A DNA stretch of 64,000 bases from Kiritimatiellia bacterium (GTDB taxonomy: Bacteria; Verrucomicrobiota; Kiritimatiellia; RFP12; UBA1067): contig JAQUCE010000010.1 in NCBI GenBank assembly GCA_028686345.1, forward strand, positions 1-64,000. Reading direction: 5' to 3'. Below, in pieces: positions 16,258 to 24,668 of the stretch (the first letter of the stretch is position 1; every line of letters begins with the position of its first letter). Position numbers and translations under genes: made by a program. The notes under the pieces were generated by a model. That model saw nothing but the letters and a program-made list of their open reading frames with translations, did not search any database and was not told the origin of the DNA.

Positions 16258-17979
16258 TTACTCCCCGCCGGTCACCTCTAGCGCGGCCTGCAGGGAGGTG
16301 ATACCGCTCACCACTTTCAGCAACCCGCACTGCTTCAGCGAAACCATGCCCTCCTGGACCGCGATTTCACGCAACTCCGCAGTTGGCGTGCCTTTGACAA
16401 TCGCCTCCCGAATCTGCTCCGAAACAGGTAGAACCTCCATAATTGCCGCGCGCCCTTTGTAGCCAATGTGGTTGCATTTAGGGCAGCCGAGCGCGTTATA
16501 GATCAAGTGTCCCTCAAACATCTCGGGGTTAATGCGGTTGGCCACCAGTACCTTAGGGTCAGGCTCTAAAGCTTGTTTGCACAGGGGGCAGAGCTTGCGG
16601 TATAGACGCTGCGCCTGGGCCAGTATCAGCGACGACGCCATCAGAAAAGGGGGTACCTTCATATCAATCAGCCGCGCCATCACGCCTGCCGCGTCGTTGG
16701 TGTGCAGGGTGCTCAGCACCAGATGGCCGGTCAGTGCGGCCTTGACCGCGATATCAGCGGTCTCCTCATCGCGAATCTCGCCGACCAGTACAATGTCCGG
16801 GTCCTGGCGCAGCACAGAGCGCAGCACAGAGGCAAATGAGAGTCCGGTCTGTTGATTAACATGCACCTGGTTGACACCCTGAAGCTGGTACTCCACCGGA
16901 TCCTCAGCTGTGACAATATTCACATCCGGTTTATTCAAATCCTGCAAACAGGAGTAGAGCGTTGTGGTTTTGCCTGATCCTGTCGGCCCGGTGACCAGAA
17001 TGATGCCGTGGGGCTGTTCAATCGCATAGCGCATGGCTTCATAGGCAAAGTCGTCCAGTCCCAGGGCGGAGAGGCTGGGAGCCAGATTGGTTTTGTCCAG
17101 CGTACGCATGACAACTTTTTCGCCGTGGATGGTTGGCAGCACACTGACGCGGATGTCCACCTCTTTTTTGAGAGCCTTGATCTTAAAGCGTCCATCCTGT
17201 GGAACACGGCGCTCGGCGATATCAAGCTCGGCCATGATTTTTATTCTGGAAACGATCGCATTGTGCAGCGAGCGCGGCGGGCTGGGACGTTCAATCAGAG
17301 CACCGTCAATTCTATACCGCAGGCGCGAGGTTTTCTCCATGGCTTCAAAGTGAATGTCACTGGCATTGGTGCGCAGCGCTTCAATCAGCATCATGTTCAC
17401 CATGCGGATCACAGGGGCCTCATCCGCTGTTTCAAGCCTTTGGTCCAGACTGTCGTCTTTGTCGCTATCGAGGTTGCTGATCTCCACCTCGTTCTCCGGC
17501 GAGCGCATGATCGACTCCATCTCAATGCCCATGTCCTTGTCGCTCTTCTTCTCTGAGCGGCTGAGCGCTGCCATTACCTCTGTTTCCCTTGCGACCAATG
17601 GTATGATTTTTAATTTGAGGCGCTGGGCCATATCCTCCTGCGCCAGCAGATCAAAGGGGTCGCCAAAGGCAACAGTGATGACCTCTCCCAGCTTCATTAA
17701 AGGCGCGGCTTTGAGTTTTTTCCAGAACTTCAAGGGCACAAGTTCCAGCAATGCAGGCGGCAGCACCAGAGTCTCCGGCAGCGTGATCGGCCGTGTCTGA
17801 AAGTATTCGGCCATCGCCAAAGTCAGCTTGGCTTGGTCAATAGCAGGATTCTGAGCAAGGTATTTCTCCAGCGAAACTCCGCTGGTGCTGCCCAGGGAGC
17901 TTTGGAGCTGCTCCGCTGTTAAAACACCGCGGGCCAGAAGTATATTTTCAAAGTTAACGCGTTTGCTGATGCGTGGCAT
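16258..17979 (-). CDS. pilB: Type IV pilus / T2SS assembly ATPase (PilB/GspE)
   Basis: This is a 573-residue hexameric assembly ATPase. The N-terminal MshEN-type domain (about 1-140) is followed by an acidic linker. The catalytic domain has Walker A GPTGSGKTTT near residue 335, the Asp-box EDPVEYQLQG, and Walker B VGEIRDEETADIA. A tetracysteine zinc site is formed by CPLC near 465 and CPKCN near 500. Full length and all motifs are intact, so it should be active. It hydrolyses ATP at the cytoplasmic face to drive pilus or pseudopilus growth through PilC, the next gene. The N-terminal fold resembles part of the protein at 21792-22649. Confidence 0.93.
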   Translation of the reverse strand: MPRISKRVNFENILLARGVLTAEQLQSSLGSTSGVSLEKYLAQNPAIDQAKLTLAMAEYFQTRPITLPETLVLPPALLELVPLKFWKKLKAAPLMKLGEVITVAFGDPFDLLAQEDMAQRLKLKIIPLVARETEVMAALSRSEKKSDKDMGIEMESIMRSPENEVEISNLDSDKDDSLDQRLETADEAPVIRMVNMMLIEALRTNASDIHFEAMEKTSRLRYRIDGALIERPSPPRSLHNAIVSRIKIMAELDIAERRVPQDGRFKIKALKKEVDIRVSVLPTIHGEKVVMRTLDKTNLAPSLSALGLDDFAYEAMRYAIEQPHGIILVTGPTGSGKTTTLYSCLQDLNKPDVNIVTAEDPVEYQLQGVNQVHVNQQTGLSFASVLRSVLRQDPDIVLVGEIRDEETADIAVKAALTGHLVLSTLHTNDAAGVMARLIDMKVPPFLMASSLILAQAQRLYRKLCPLCKQALEPDPKVLVANRINPEMFEGHLIYNALGCPKCNHIGYKGRAAIMEVLPVSEQIREAIVKGTPTAELREIAVQEGMVSLKQCGLLKVVSGITSLQAALEVTGGE

Positions 17980-18358
17980 AAGAGATCTCTCTAGGGATGT
18001 AACCTGTCACTCGGGTCGGGGCCGCGATCGGATTCGGTATCTAAAAAAGTATTCGGTTGCAATTTTAGCAAACTTCTTTATGAAAACCAATCACCTTAAC
18101 AAGGTAACCTCTCAATAACCGGCGAGATAACAAATGACACGCTTCCGGCTTCAGGCTTCGCTTTCACGCCGTAACAGGGAAGCGTGAACAACAAACAGCC
18201 GGCCTGTAAGGTTTGTTGTTCAGCCTTTCCGTGTCCGGCGTAGCTGCGAAGCGCGAAGACGGAAGGCTGCTCCAGGGCGGTTTGTTGAGATGTGACACTA
18301 AAGTGATAGCGGAGTAGTGCAAGCATCTTGCTTGCAGTTAAAAAACATGCTGCCGCTG
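17980..18358. repeat. Gap with the 58-bp R5 module
   Basis: No gene is supported. Bases 18213-18270 are the exact reverse complement, 58 of 58, of 58600-58657. Flanking parts (GGTTATTG / CAATAACCGGC and CGCTTC-type words) also recur. At 18300-18325 a GTGCAAGCATCTTGCTTGCA element (R10) matches 4920-4936 and 7688-7702. The AraC-type gene ends at 18359 right after it. Confidence 0.85.
18213..18270 (-). repeat. 58-bp dispersed repeat, copy 1 (R5)
   Basis: This is identical in reverse complement to 58600-58657. It starts GCAGCCTTCCGTCTTCGCGC on the minus strand and contains AGCCTTCCG / CGGAAAGGCT, which can form a hairpin. Perfect identity over 58 bases at a 40-kb distance implies recent copying or gene conversion. 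Confidence 0.92.
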
Positions 18359-19144
18359 CTAATATTGCATGGCCTGTGTTTTACCTCCATGTCTCCTGCG
18401 ATATGCGGATGGAGTAACCCCCGTTAACTTGGTGAATGTGCGTGAGAAGTGGCTGTGATCATAAAATCCGCACTCCTGGGCAATACGGGCAATGGTCCAA
18501 TTTGTCTGCTCAAGCTCACGGCAGGCGGACCGAACGCGCACGCGCAGGAGATATTCATGCGGACTGTAACCCAGTACCTTTCTGAAATTCCGCTCTAACT
18601 GACTCGCGGAAATATTGCAAAGGCGCGCGAGTTCCTTTGTTGTAAGATTTTCCCCGTAGTCCTGCTGCATCTTCTGGATGGCCTTATAGAGATTGCCGAG
18701 AGAGGAGGCACTTGATTCCTTGTCCGCAAGCAGCTTGTAAAAGCCACCAATGCCGATCACGGCCCCGTTTTTATCCTTTATAGGAAACTTGCTGTAGAGA
18801 ATCATGTTGCTTGAGCCAGCATCCTCCGGCGCCGGGGCAATTTCATTGACGATGGGCATGCCGGTTTGCATTACCTGCCGATCACCCTCAAGATACATGC
18901 GCACTCTCTCTTTTGACCAGAAATCATCATCAGTCAACCCGGATGGATCTTTTTCCCGGGTAATGCGGCAGTTCTCCTCAAGACGACGATTCTGCATCAT
19001 GAAGCGCCCTTGCCGGTCTTTGATAAAAAAAGCTTGATCTGGCAGGAGCTCACCGAGCTGCCGGGTAACCTCCATCCAGTCAACACTATCAAGAAATGAT
19101 TGTTTGCCTTGATTATCCTTCATGCGGCTTATATACACCAACAT
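18359..19144 (-). CDS. AraC-family regulator with N-terminal PAS domain
   Basis: The protein has 261 residues (254 if started at the ATG at 19123; neither start has a strong ribosome site). A PAS-like sensor covers about residues 20-140, with DQAFFIKDRQGRFMMQN and a VIGIGGFYKLL strand. A two-helix-turn-helix AraC domain covers about 160-255 (LARLCNISASQLERNFRKVLG, then IAQECGFYDHSHFSRTFTK). The PAS part probably senses a small ligand or redox state. It is divergent from the DUF1080/Gfo-Idh pair across a 100-base gap, which suggests it controls those sugar genes and itself. Confidence 0.85.
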   Translation of the reverse strand: MLVYISRMKDNQGKQSFLDSVDWMEVTRQLGELLPDQAFFIKDRQGRFMMQNRRLEENCRITREKDPSGLTDDDFWSKERVRMYLEGDRQVMQTGMPIVNEIAPAPEDAGSSNMILYSKFPIKDKNGAVIGIGGFYKLLADKESSASSLGNLYKAIQKMQQDYGENLTTKELARLCNISASQLERNFRKVLGYSPHEYLLRVRVRSACRELEQTNWTIARIAQECGFYDHSHFSRTFTKLTGVTPSAYRRRHGGKTQAMQY

Positions 19145-19244
19145 GAATGTGTTTTACAAGATATATCTTTCATAAGAGACTATAATACTCTTAATTCAAT
19201 TGTTAATTTTTTTGAAGTTGGAATTGTTGAAGAGGAGGTTTTAA
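19145..19244. promoter_or_regulatory. Divergent promoter region between AraC/PAS gene and DUF1080 gene
   Basis: This short, A+T-rich gap must hold the starts of both transcripts. A TTGAAG-like hexamer near 19212 and ATAATACTC near 19179 are visible, but no clear operator repeat. GAGGAGG lies seven bases before the DUF1080 ATG. A role as the AraC binding region is inferred from position. Confidence 0.4.
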
Positions 19245-19940
19245 ATGAATTATCGATTAAAGCGAGGCGGGCTCTGTTGTTTCGTGGCCATAGCCGGCTG
19301 CGTGTTGCTGGGGCTAACAACGGTCGCCGCGGAAAAGAGTATTTTTAACGGCAGGGATCTGACTGGCTGGGATGGCGCGCCTGGGTGGTGGTATGTTGAG
19401 GATGGAGCACTCACAGCGGAGAGCACACCCGACAAACCGTGCAAAGCCGCTAACTATCTGATCTGGAGCGGAGGGCAGCCAGAGAATTTTGAGCTGAAGA
19501 CCGAGTTCAAATTGAGCGCAGAGGCGAACTCCGGGGTGCAGATCCGCTCGCAGGCGCTACCAAAGTGGGATACCAGCGGCTATCAGGCGGATATGACCGG
19601 TGACGGCAATCTGGTCGGGTTTGTCTATGAGCATAAGCGTGGATTGATCGCGGGACGCGGTGAGAAGGTCACGATCGCGGCGGATGGCAAAAAAGAGGTC
19701 TCAAGCATCGGCAAGCCGGAGGAGCTGATCAAGCATTTCAAAAAAAACGCGTGGAACACCTACCATATCATCTGCCGCGGCCCTGAGATCACACTGTACG
19801 TCAACGACGTGCTGATGTGCCAGTTCACGGATCATGACGCACGCCACGCTGCTGCCAAAGGGGTGATCGGCCTGCAGATGCACCCCGGCCCGCCCATGAA
19901 GGTCCAATTCCGTAATATGACCTTAAAGACGCTGCCGTAG
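19245..19940 (+). CDS. DUF1080 (3-keto-disaccharide hydrolase-type) exported protein
   Basis: This 231-residue protein has a signal peptide (about 1-28) followed by FNGRDLTGWDG, the signature opening of DUF1080 concanavalin-like domains. GWWYVEDGALTAE, NFELKTEFKLS and GVQIRSQ follow. The family includes hydrolases of 3-keto-glucosides, in a pathway where Gfo/Idh/MocA enzymes first oxidise the sugar. A Tat-exported Gfo/Idh/MocA gene is next on the same strand, 125 bases on, which fits that pathway. The start has a strong GAGGAGG site. Confidence 0.88.
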   Translation: MNYRLKRGGLCCFVAIAGCVLLGLTTVAAEKSIFNGRDLTGWDGAPGWWYVEDGALTAESTPDKPCKAANYLIWSGGQPENFELKTEFKLSAEANSGVQIRSQALPKWDTSGYQADMTGDGNLVGFVYEHKRGLIAGRGEKVTIAADGKKEVSSIGKPEELIKHFKKNAWNTYHIICRGPEITLYVNDVLMCQFTDHDARHAAAKGVIGLQMHPGPPMKVQFRNMTLKTLP

Positions 19941-20065
19941 TCGGCGGTCGTAAGCAAAGTCACCGAGTCACCATGTCAAAGTTTCCCTCAAAGAAAAACG
20001 CATATGGAAAACCAGGAAGAACTGTTTTTTAACAACACCAGGCAAGGATAAAAAAGGAGCATAAG

Positions 20066-21400
20066 ATGAAGAAGGCAATCGAACAGGTAACCGGCTTCGG
20101 CACGTCAAGCCGGCGAACTTTTCTTAAGCGGAGTGTTGGAGCTGGCAGTGCGCTGGCGCTGCCCTATTTTATTCCGGCATCCGCGCTCGGGAAGGACGGC
20201 GCGGTTGCGCCGAGCGAGCGGATCGTGATGGGCGTGATCGGCGTCGGCGGGCGCGGCATCACTGATACGCGCTGGATGCTGAGCCAGAAAGATCTGCACT
20301 TTGTCGCGATTTGCGATGTTCAGAAGCGCTGGCGCGATCAGGCCAAGTCAGAGGTGGATGCCCGCTATGGCAACACGGATTGCGCAGCCTACCGCGATTT
20401 CCGCCAGCTGCTGGAGCGCAAAGAGATCGATGCGGTTGTGATTGCCACTGGCGACCGCTGGCATGCGCTGGCTTCGATTCTGTCCATGCAGGCGGGCAAG
20501 GATGTTTACTGCGAGAAGCCCGGCTGCCGGACAATTGACGAGGGACAGGCGCTGGTTAAGTGTTACAAAAGCACGGGGCGTATCTTCCAAACCGGCGCCC
20601 AGCGGGTCAGCGAGAAAAACTTTGTCTTTGCCGGAGAGCTGCTGCGTCAAGGTCGTTTGGGCAAGGTTGAAACAGTGCGCGCCCACCTCGGGTTCCTGCC
20701 TGCCTGGCCGCGGGTCAATGCGGTGCTGCCGGCCGTGCCTCAGCCGCCGGTTGATGAGCTGGACTGGGACATGTGGCTGGGCCCTGCCCCCTGGCGCGAC
20801 TACAACCCTGAGTTCTTAAAGCCATGGCCAGTGCCGGGATGGTACACGCAGTATGATTTCGCGGCAGGTATCGCGCAATGGGGCTCGCACACGATTCTGC
20901 AGTGTCAGATGGATCTTGGACTTGCGGACACCTCCGCGGTTGAGTATGAGTATCCGACAGCTGGACTCAAGGAGGGCATGACCATTCATTTTGCGAACAA
21001 GGTGAAGCTGATCGCCCAGATCGATGGCTGGCGCGGCTCCTGCGGTGTCCGCTACGAAGGCAGCGAGGGCTGGGTGGCTGCGGCGGACGGCTACGAGCGC
21101 CCGGATCTCTCGGACCCCGCGCTGTTCAGTGACTACCGGAAACTGGTCGATGGGTATGCGGAGCGCACAGGCCGTCCGTTTAACCATATTCGTGATTTTG
21201 TGGATTGTGTGAAATCGCGGCGCCCGGCTGTGACCGATGCCGTGGTGGCGCACCGCACCATGACCACCAATCTGATCATGGACATCTGCCTGGATTTAAA
21301 GCGCAGCTTGAAATGGGATCCAGTCAAAGAGGAGTTCATCGGAGATGACGAGGCCAACGCCCTGCGCACACGCGTGATGCGGGAACCGTTTCGCATTTGA
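20066..21400 (+). CDS. Tat-exported Gfo/Idh/MocA family oxidoreductase
   Basis: This 444-residue protein starts with a twin-arginine signal (SSRRTFLKRS) and an AxA-like cleavage region near residue 41. The Rossmann fold begins at VMGVIGVGGRGITDTR. The EKP motif (VYCEKPGC) near residue 155 carries the conserved lysine, and a C-terminal dimerisation sheet follows. It uses NAD(P), loaded before export, to oxidise or reduce a sugar or cyclitol in the periplasm. The neighbour DUF1080 protein suggests a 3-keto-sugar route. AAAAAGGAGC precedes the ATG. It is paralogous to the gene at 27899-29203, including the C-terminal DDEAN motif. Confidence 0.9.
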   Translation: MKKAIEQVTGFGTSSRRTFLKRSVGAGSALALPYFIPASALGKDGAVAPSERIVMGVIGVGGRGITDTRWMLSQKDLHFVAICDVQKRWRDQAKSEVDARYGNTDCAAYRDFRQLLERKEIDAVVIATGDRWHALASILSMQAGKDVYCEKPGCRTIDEGQALVKCYKSTGRIFQTGAQRVSEKNFVFAGELLRQGRLGKVETVRAHLGFLPAWPRVNAVLPAVPQPPVDELDWDMWLGPAPWRDYNPEFLKPWPVPGWYTQYDFAAGIAQWGSHTILQCQMDLGLADTSAVEYEYPTAGLKEGMTIHFANKVKLIAQIDGWRGSCGVRYEGSEGWVAAADGYERPDLSDPALFSDYRKLVDGYAERTGRPFNHIRDFVDCVKSRRPAVTDAVVAHRTMTTNLIMDICLDLKRSLKWDPVKEEFIGDDEANALRTRVMREPFRI

Positions 21401-21791
21401 GGTTCGCCAATCATCCACCAACATCGTCGCACAGCATCGTCCACCGAAGCTGTAGGGCGCGGGCCGCTTTTAGGGGATAGGGGTTAGGGAGCTGGAGGGG
21501 ATAGGGGTACGTGATTTTCTGGTCGCAGCTGTAGGGCGCGGGCCGTGACCGCGCCGGTAAAGCGACAGTGTGGCGCAATTCTGGCCGCAGGCTTTGTCGC
21601 AAACTTTGTCGAAGCTGTCAGGCGGGCGGCAAGAGTGCACAAAGCTGTTTTTTTGGGGTAGAAAAATAGAGTGATCGGGAAGTATGCAGCAGCATGGTAG
21701 CTTTTCACTTTATAATTATCCTCCCGCCGTACGCCTATTTTTCTTGTTTTTTACACCGGAAATTGAGATGTTAATCACACAAGGAGCTTTT
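21401..21791. repeat. Gap with R2, GCGCGGGCCG and R12 repeats
   Basis: No gene is supported. ACATCGTCGCACAGCATCGT (R2) is at about 21420-21440. CTGTAGGGCGCGGGCCG occurs twice (about 21450 and 21530) and again near 31944. CAGGCTTTGTCGCAAACTTTGTCG (R12, 21588-21612) matches the end of the arsR gene at 24368-24391. AAGGAGCTTTT before 21792 is the ribosome site of the next gene. Confidence 0.7.
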
Positions 21792-22649
21792 ATGAAAGAG
21801 AACGACCCCAAAATCGTCGAGGCAATTGAATTTTTTGAGGCTATACTCGAGAGTATGCCCGACGATAGAACCAGCCTGGAGTTTCTGGCAGTGGCTTACG
21901 ATCAGGTAGGAGCAATGGATAAGCGCCGTCGCTGCCTGATCGCGCTGATAGGTGCTCTCCTGAACGACCGGGATTTCGAGAAGGTGAAAACAATTGCCAG
22001 GTACTTAAAAGCTTTTCCTGATGACAGCGGGGCGTGCGCGGCTGTGGCACGGGCAGAGCAGGCCCTTGCGCAAGAGAGCTTCGACAAGCTCCAAAGGGTG
22101 CAGCCGCAATATGAAGAGATGCCATTTGAGGCAGAGGACGATGGATCGCTGAGTATTCCAGATCCGGTGATCAAGGTCCACGCCTACTCCAGAGCGGCAC
22201 TGGCTGCCGAGATGGATCTGGTGTGGATGTTAAAAGACAAAGGGATTGTATCCAAGGAGGTCAGTGAAGAGCTGATTCACGAGCTGAGTGAATTCCCGGT
22301 TGTTGACAAGCCGCAACTGATCTCTGCCATGGCTTTTCTGGATGACAAATATCCGGAGTGCACCGAGAGCGTGATGTGTGAGTTGCAGCGTCTCAGCAAC
22401 ATGCCCGCCATACCACTCGAATTATTTGATTATGAGGGTTTGGTGCTCACAGGCATTGCCACCGCTTATCTGCATGTCCGCGGAGTGGTGCCGTTCGCGA
22501 GATTGGCCGAGGATTTCCTGATTGGCGTGATGAATCCATTGGACACAGAACTGCAGGCGGATGTTGCATCCCGGCTGGGTGCGACCTGCCATTTTTTCCT
22601 CGCCCATCCGCGGGCGTGCCAGCAGATTCTGGCCAGCAAGTTTACCTGA
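21792..22649 (+). CDS. Conserved protein with helical-repeat N-terminus and MshEN-like C-terminus
   Basis: The protein has 285 residues from the ATG at 21792, chosen because AAGGAG lies upstream; the ORF-track start adds 36 unlikely residues. Residues about 1-95 are TPR-like helices (EAIEFFEAILESMPDD, SLEFLAVAYDQVG). After an acidic linker, residues about 205-280 (GVVPFARLAEDFLIGVMNPLD, then DVASRLGATCHFFLAHP) resemble the MshEN domain at the N-terminus of PilB/GspE. The pilB gene here has the same fold, and MshEN domains bind c-di-GMP. No catalytic motif is present. A role as a soluble c-di-GMP or pilus-machine partner is inference. Confidence 0.55.
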   Translation: MKENDPKIVEAIEFFEAILESMPDDRTSLEFLAVAYDQVGAMDKRRRCLIALIGALLNDRDFEKVKTIARYLKAFPDDSGACAAVARAEQALAQESFDKLQRVQPQYEEMPFEAEDDGSLSIPDPVIKVHAYSRAALAAEMDLVWMLKDKGIVSKEVSEELIHELSEFPVVDKPQLISAMAFLDDKYPECTESVMCELQRLSNMPAIPLELFDYEGLVLTGIATAYLHVRGVVPFARLAEDFLIGVMNPLDTELQADVASRLGATCHFFLAHPRACQQILASKFT

Positions 22650-22892
22650 TGCCGCAAACAGTCGCTTAGGCGACTGGAAAAAACAATTAATTGTTCTTTC
22701 CAGAAAATTGTCGATCGTAGCCTGTAGAGCACTTGCGCCTGTTGCAGCATGCCGCTCGCAGAGCGGCATCGGTTGACGATGCTGTGCGGCGATGTTGGCT
22801 GACGATTGGTGGGCTTAGGGACAGGCACTGATTGGGAGGGAAACTAATTGTGCCAGTTGCGTCTTGGGACAAAGCACACTCTTTGCGTGTGT
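22650..22892. repeat. Gap filled by R1, R2 and R7 repeats
   Basis: R1 (GTCGCTTAGGCGAC hairpin plus the AACAATTAATTGTT palindrome) is at 22661-22715. GCCGCTCGCAGAGCGGC with GGTTGACGATGCTGTGCGGCG (R2) is at about 22748-22800. R7 (TTAGGGACAGGCACTGATT) is at 22815-22833. Nothing coding is seen. Confidence 0.85.
22661..22715 (+). repeat. R1 double-hairpin element, copy 1
   Basis: The element has two palindromes: GTCGC-TTAG-GCGAC, then a nearly perfect 26-base palindrome GGAAAAAACAATTAATTGTT continuing to CTTTCC. Copies lie at 38897-38950 (inverted) and 58315-58370. All are gene-free and follow genes closely. Confidence 0.88.
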
Positions 22893-23945
22893 TTATTTGA
22901 GCTCTTCGGCGAGAAGTTCGCTGTAGGAAGGGGCCGGGGTGTCGGCGGGCAGTGCTAGGCGCAATTGTTCGTAGAGTTGCTGTGCCTCTTTTTTTTGGTT
23001 TGCTTTGTCCAGCTCCCGCACGGCCACAGCGAGAAAACGAAGATAGACAGTGCGCATATTCCGGCTGGGAAAAAGCTGCAGCGTTTCGCGCATGTAAGCG
23101 GCGGTGGGGATGGCAAGGGCATGATTGGGAGCCGTTTTCCAGATTTTTGCTTCAAGATCACCGATGAACCGCCCGTTGAAGGTCATCAACATCAAGGGTT
23201 GGTAGAGGGCGCGGCGGCCCAGCATGTTCTCATTGCCAGTGGCGTAGAAGCTGCCTTGCTTAGCCCAGTAAAGCGCGTGGGTCTCCGCCATGCGCCAGTC
23301 CAGAACACAAAACTCGCGCTCCAGCTTTAACATCAGTTCTGCATCCAGCTTGAGCTCTTTGAGTTTAAGCCGGTTTTCCGGGGTATCATGTAAGGCACCG
23401 CTCTCATCCAGCAACGGAGTCATGGTGGTTGCAAGATCTAATTTGTAGCTCAAATTGGCGCTGTCCAGATCAGAGCCAATCTTGTTTTGATAGAGCCAAG
23501 CCAGCTCCCGGAAAATTTTTGGCTCGCGGGGGTTGAAGCGCAGGGCATCGTCACGCAGAATGGAGATGCCGTTTTTGACCCAGCGCAGGCGATCCTCCGG
23601 CCGCTCCATCATAACACAGATATTATAAGCCAGGTTCCAGGCGTTGTATGTCCAGGCCTCGGTGGCATGCGGATCAAGCAGTGTGATCCACTCCGCCAGT
23701 TGCACCACCTCTGTAAAGCGCCCTTCGTCCTGTAAACGGTTGATGCGGAACCAAAGCGCCTCGGAGACAATTCCGCGGAAACCTCCCAGCCCTACCATAA
23801 TGAAATTCAGGGCTGGCGGGGCGTCAGCGTTGTAGCCCTGGTGCGCCTGCTCCAGCCGGGTGCGCCGTGTCTCGCTCAGCCGCCCGCTCTGCCAGGCGGC
23901 CAGCAGTACAAGCAAAGCTATAATGATGGTCATTTTTATCCGCAT
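22893..23945 (-). CDS. Membrane-anchored TPR-like protein of unknown function
   Basis: This 350-residue protein has an N-terminal hydrophobic anchor (about 5-22) and then an all-helical region with TPR-like spacing (RFTEVVQLAEWITLLDPHATEAW; EPKIFRELAWLYQNKIG). No catalytic motif is visible. The start at 23945 and an ATG four codons later are both possible; GGATAAAA before the second makes it attractive. It is divergent from arsR. A scaffold role at the outer face of the membrane is a guess from topology. Confidence 0.6.
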   Translation of the reverse strand: MRIKMTIIIALLVLLAAWQSGRLSETRRTRLEQAHQGYNADAPPALNFIMVGLGGFRGIVSEALWFRINRLQDEGRFTEVVQLAEWITLLDPHATEAWTYNAWNLAYNICVMMERPEDRLRWVKNGISILRDDALRFNPREPKIFRELAWLYQNKIGSDLDSANLSYKLDLATTMTPLLDESGALHDTPENRLKLKELKLDAELMLKLEREFCVLDWRMAETHALYWAKQGSFYATGNENMLGRRALYQPLMLMTFNGRFIGDLEAKIWKTAPNHALAIPTAAYMRETLQLFPSRNMRTVYLRFLAVAVRELDKANQKKEAQQLYEQLRLALPADTPAPSYSELLAEELK

Positions 23946-23988
23946 GTGGGTATTATGACAAAAAAATCTAAAAAAATCAAAACCACTG

Positions 23989-24018
23989 TTGACAAAAATA
24001 CCAACATTTGGTTATATT
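23989..24018 (+). promoter_or_regulatory. Sigma70-type promoter of arsR
   Basis: TTGACA at 23989-23994 is a perfect -35 box and TATATT at 24013-24018 a good -10 box, with an 18-base spacer. The predicted transcript starts around 24025 and leads into arsR at 24065. Confidence 0.7.
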
Positions 24019-24026
24019 GCCAAATG
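24005..24026. promoter_or_regulatory. ArsR-type operator palindrome
   Basis: This is a perfect inverted repeat, CATTTGG-N8-CCAAATG, whose centre contains the -10 box. ArsR/SmtB repressors bind such A+T-rich palindromes over their own promoters, so autorepression relieved by metalloid or metal is expected. Binding by this ArsR is inferred. Confidence 0.7.
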
Positions 24027-24064
24027 AACAACAGACAGAAAGAGTGCGCACCGCGGAGGATACG

Positions 24065-24394
24065 ATGAAACAGAGCGAGAAAGCACTGTTACGGGCCAAA
24101 GCCAAGGTACTGAAGGCGCTGGCCCATCCCACGCGTTTGTGGATGGTTGAGAAGCTCACGGACGGCGAGAGGTGCGTGTGCGAGTTTGTTGATCGAGTGG
24201 ATGTTGATTTCTCGACGATCTCCAGGCATCTTACCATTCTCAGGCAGGCTGGCATTGTAAGCTCTGACAAGCGCGGCAAGCAGGTCTTTTACACGCTGAA
24301 GGTTCCTTGCGTGAATAATTTCATGCACTGTATCGAGGCGGTGATCGAATCGCAGGCTAGGGATCAGCAGGCTTTGTCGCGAACTTTGTCGTAA
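24065..24394 (+). CDS. arsR: ArsR/SmtB-family metalloid-responsive repressor
   Basis: The protein has 109 residues from the ATG at 24065, where GGAGGATACG provides the ribosome site; the ORF-track start 57 bases upstream lies next to the operator. It is a winged-helix protein with VLKALAHPTRLWMVEKL, then GERCVCEFV (Cys37 and Cys39, as in the As(III) site of classical ArsR, where a third Cys often follows but is Val here), and the recognition helix STISRHLTILRQAGIV. It would release the operator on binding trivalent arsenic or a similar thiophile. Its last codons and stop lie inside an inverted repeat (R12), so the C-terminal tail ALSRTLS may be repeat-derived. Confidence 0.88.
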   Translation: MKQSEKALLRAKAKVLKALAHPTRLWMVEKLTDGERCVCEFVDRVDVDFSTISRHLTILRQAGIVSSDKRGKQVFYTLKVPCVNNFMHCIEAVIESQARDQQALSRTLS

Positions 24395-24438
24395 GCTTTG
24401 TTATTTGTTTCGACAAGGTTTGCGACAAAGTTCGCGAC
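24376..24438. repeat. 16-bp inverted repeat overlapping the arsR 3' end (R12)
   Basis: GTCGCGAACTTTGTCG at 24376-24391 is repeated as its exact reverse complement at 24423-24438 with a 31-base loop. The left arm codes for the end of ArsR. The same words (CTTTGTCGCAAACTTTGTCG) occur at 21591-21610. It could fold in RNA and act as an attenuator or stabiliser. Confidence 0.85.
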
Positions 24439-24668
24439 TGGGAGAAAAAGCACATGGGAAATACCTTAAATCATGCGAGTTATAGGCAAGCCCGCCGCGG
24501 GGCGCGCCCCGAAAAAGCGAGCAGGCAGCTCGAAGGTCCGTTGAATCGGAGTCAGAGTCGGTAGCGGAACCGGGGTCGACCTCGTACGCCTTTCGACACC
24601 GATACCGACCCCGAGTTACAGACACGAAACTGCGATAAAATGGCCGGGTTACAGGCAAGGAGAGTGAT
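24395..24668. repeat. Spacer between arsR and permease
   Basis: Besides the R12 arm, the gap has an R9 module (24452-24490, ...ACCTTAAATCATGCGAGTTATAGGCAAG) also seen at 32029-32067 and, inverted, near 50067-50083. A GGAGTCAGAGTCGG / CCGATACCGACCCC block is similar to 50025-50053. AAGGAGAGTGAT precedes the permease ATG. No separate promoter is obvious. Confidence 0.65.
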
